Positions 13,906-14,361 of a DNA stretch of 14,361 nucleotides are shown here, piece by piece. Source of the DNA: an uncultured Coriobacteriaceae bacterium (GTDB lineage Bacteria; Actinomycetota; Coriobacteriia; Coriobacteriales; Eggerthellaceae); the NCBI GenBank assembly GCA_902767025.1, contig CACXFZ010000015.1, positions 1 to 14,361 of the forward strand. Reading direction: 5' to 3'. The notes below the pieces were generated by a model. The model was not told the DNA's origin, did no database searches, and worked only from the letters and a program-made list of their open reading frames with translations. Each line of letters starts with the position of its first letter. Position 1 is the first letter of the stretch. The translations under genes and the position numbers were made by a program.

Positions 13906-14361
13906 ATGTTGAATAAGGGAAGGAAGAAAGTTCTTCTCTGGGCAGTCGTGCTCGCTATGGTAGCAGCGATGGTTGCCTTGGTGGCATGCTCGCAGCCGCA
14001 GTCGGCTAGCGACAAGCCCGCCGAGAGCTCCGCCGCTACTTCTGCAGAGAGCTCGGCCTCGGCCAGCGCCAAAGACGGCGATTCGTCTGGCGTCAAGGTG
14101 TCTGCCCCGAGCAAAGTTCCCGAGAAGGACGAGTTCGGCGTGATCACGTGGGATAAGTGGCAGGACGAGTATCCTCTTGAAGTCAAGAGCTACCTGGCCA
14201 ACGCCGCTAACGTTCCCGGGTACGTGGGCGAATACGCCGAAATCACCGCTAAGGAACCCGACACGACTTCGGTAGGCGACATCAAAGCCACGGCTACCGA
14301 CGGCAAGGCCAACTTCCTTGACGCTGACCATTATCCCGAGATCAAGGTCATCGGCAAGGGC
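13906..14361 (+). CDS. Lipoprotein, probable NrfA/c552-type cytochrome (3' end beyond window)
   Basis: The first 152 residues are visible; the frame is still open at the window end. ATG 13906 has a strong AGGAGG site. The N-terminus is a basic Lys-Gly-Arg-Lys-Lys head, a hydrophobic stretch and the lipobox Leu-Val-Ala-Cys28, so the protein is membrane-tethered outside. A Ser/Ala/Glu-rich linker follows (about 29-65). The next segment, Val-Ile-Thr-Trp-Asp-Lys-Trp-Gln-Asp-Glu-Tyr-Pro and later His-Tyr-Pro-Glu-Ile-Lys, resembles the start of the ammonia-forming nitrite reductase NrfA (Trp...Tyr-Pro...Ser-Tyr, then Tyr-Pro before the first heme). No Cys-x2-Cys-His heme site falls in the visible part, so the assignment is tentative; another multiheme cytochrome or an unrelated lipoprotein is possible. 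Confidence 0.5.
   Translation, partial: MLNKGRKKVLLWAVVLAMVAAMVALVACSQPQSASDKPAESSAATSAESSASASAKDGDSSGVKVSAPSKVPEKDEFGVITWDKWQDEYPLEVKSYLANAANVPGYVGEYAEITAKEPDTTSVGDIKATATDGKANFLDADHYPEIKVIGKG

Noticed and set aside
13634..13916. Two short overlapping frames (70 codons minus, 60 codons plus) in the last intergenic region
   Set aside because: No ribosome site or motif; both run across the promoter and repeat elements of the NrfA-like gene.

Overview
The window is GC-rich, densely packed, and has short intergenic gaps and ATGA start-stop overlaps. The gene set is a metal and heme homeostasis neighbourhood: a DtxR-family sensor, a cation diffusion facilitator, a NEAT/Shp heme-uptake operon and an SmtB-type zinc/cadmium efflux pair. 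It ends in a lipoprotein that resembles the start of a c552-type nitrite reductase. Together with the high GC this suggests an anaerobic, Gram-positive, gut-type actinobacterium of the Coriobacteriia/Eggerthellaceae kind. The taxonomic call is an inference from gene content, not from a marker gene.

Layout. 1-1082 (+): three start-stop-overlapping genes of unclear role: an unknown protein cut by the window edge, a DUF192-family protein and a small zinc-ribbon protein. 1083-1365: convergent intergenic DNA with strong hairpins. 1366-3289 (-): threonine synthase (thrC), then a small ModE-like DNA-binding protein, probably one operon. 3290-3695: a 406-base stretch with no convincing protein gene. 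It contains the thrC promoter, a near-consensus DtxR/IdeR iron box lying inside a good rightward promoter, a second perfect inverted repeat, and about 145 bases ending in a terminator-like hairpin. I read it as a candidate iron-regulated small RNA. 3696-4067 (-): a short DtxR-family regulator. 4278-5414 (+): a divergent CDF metal exporter with an Asn-Asp-Asp-Asp (Mn-type) site. 5695-10755 (+): a five-gene heme acquisition operon (double-NEAT protein, Shp-like protein, IsdE-like lipoprotein, permease, ATPase) with an inverted-repeat-rich promoter and a roughly 147-base leader. 10902-13623 (+): an ArsR/SmtB repressor and its P1B-2 ATPase, with a 10-2-10 operator. 13906-14361 (+): the start of the NrfA-like lipoprotein, with a repeat-rich upstream region.

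How the genes fit together. Heme would be captured by the NEAT protein, passed to the Shp-like protein and then to the lipoprotein, and imported by the permease/ATPase. The DtxR-type protein has the ligands of iron sensors, and the DNA just beyond its 3' end carries an iron box, so iron supply, heme-iron import, divalent metal export and zinc/cadmium export sit side by side. The most unusual point is the apparently gene-less iron-box promoter at 3449-3631.
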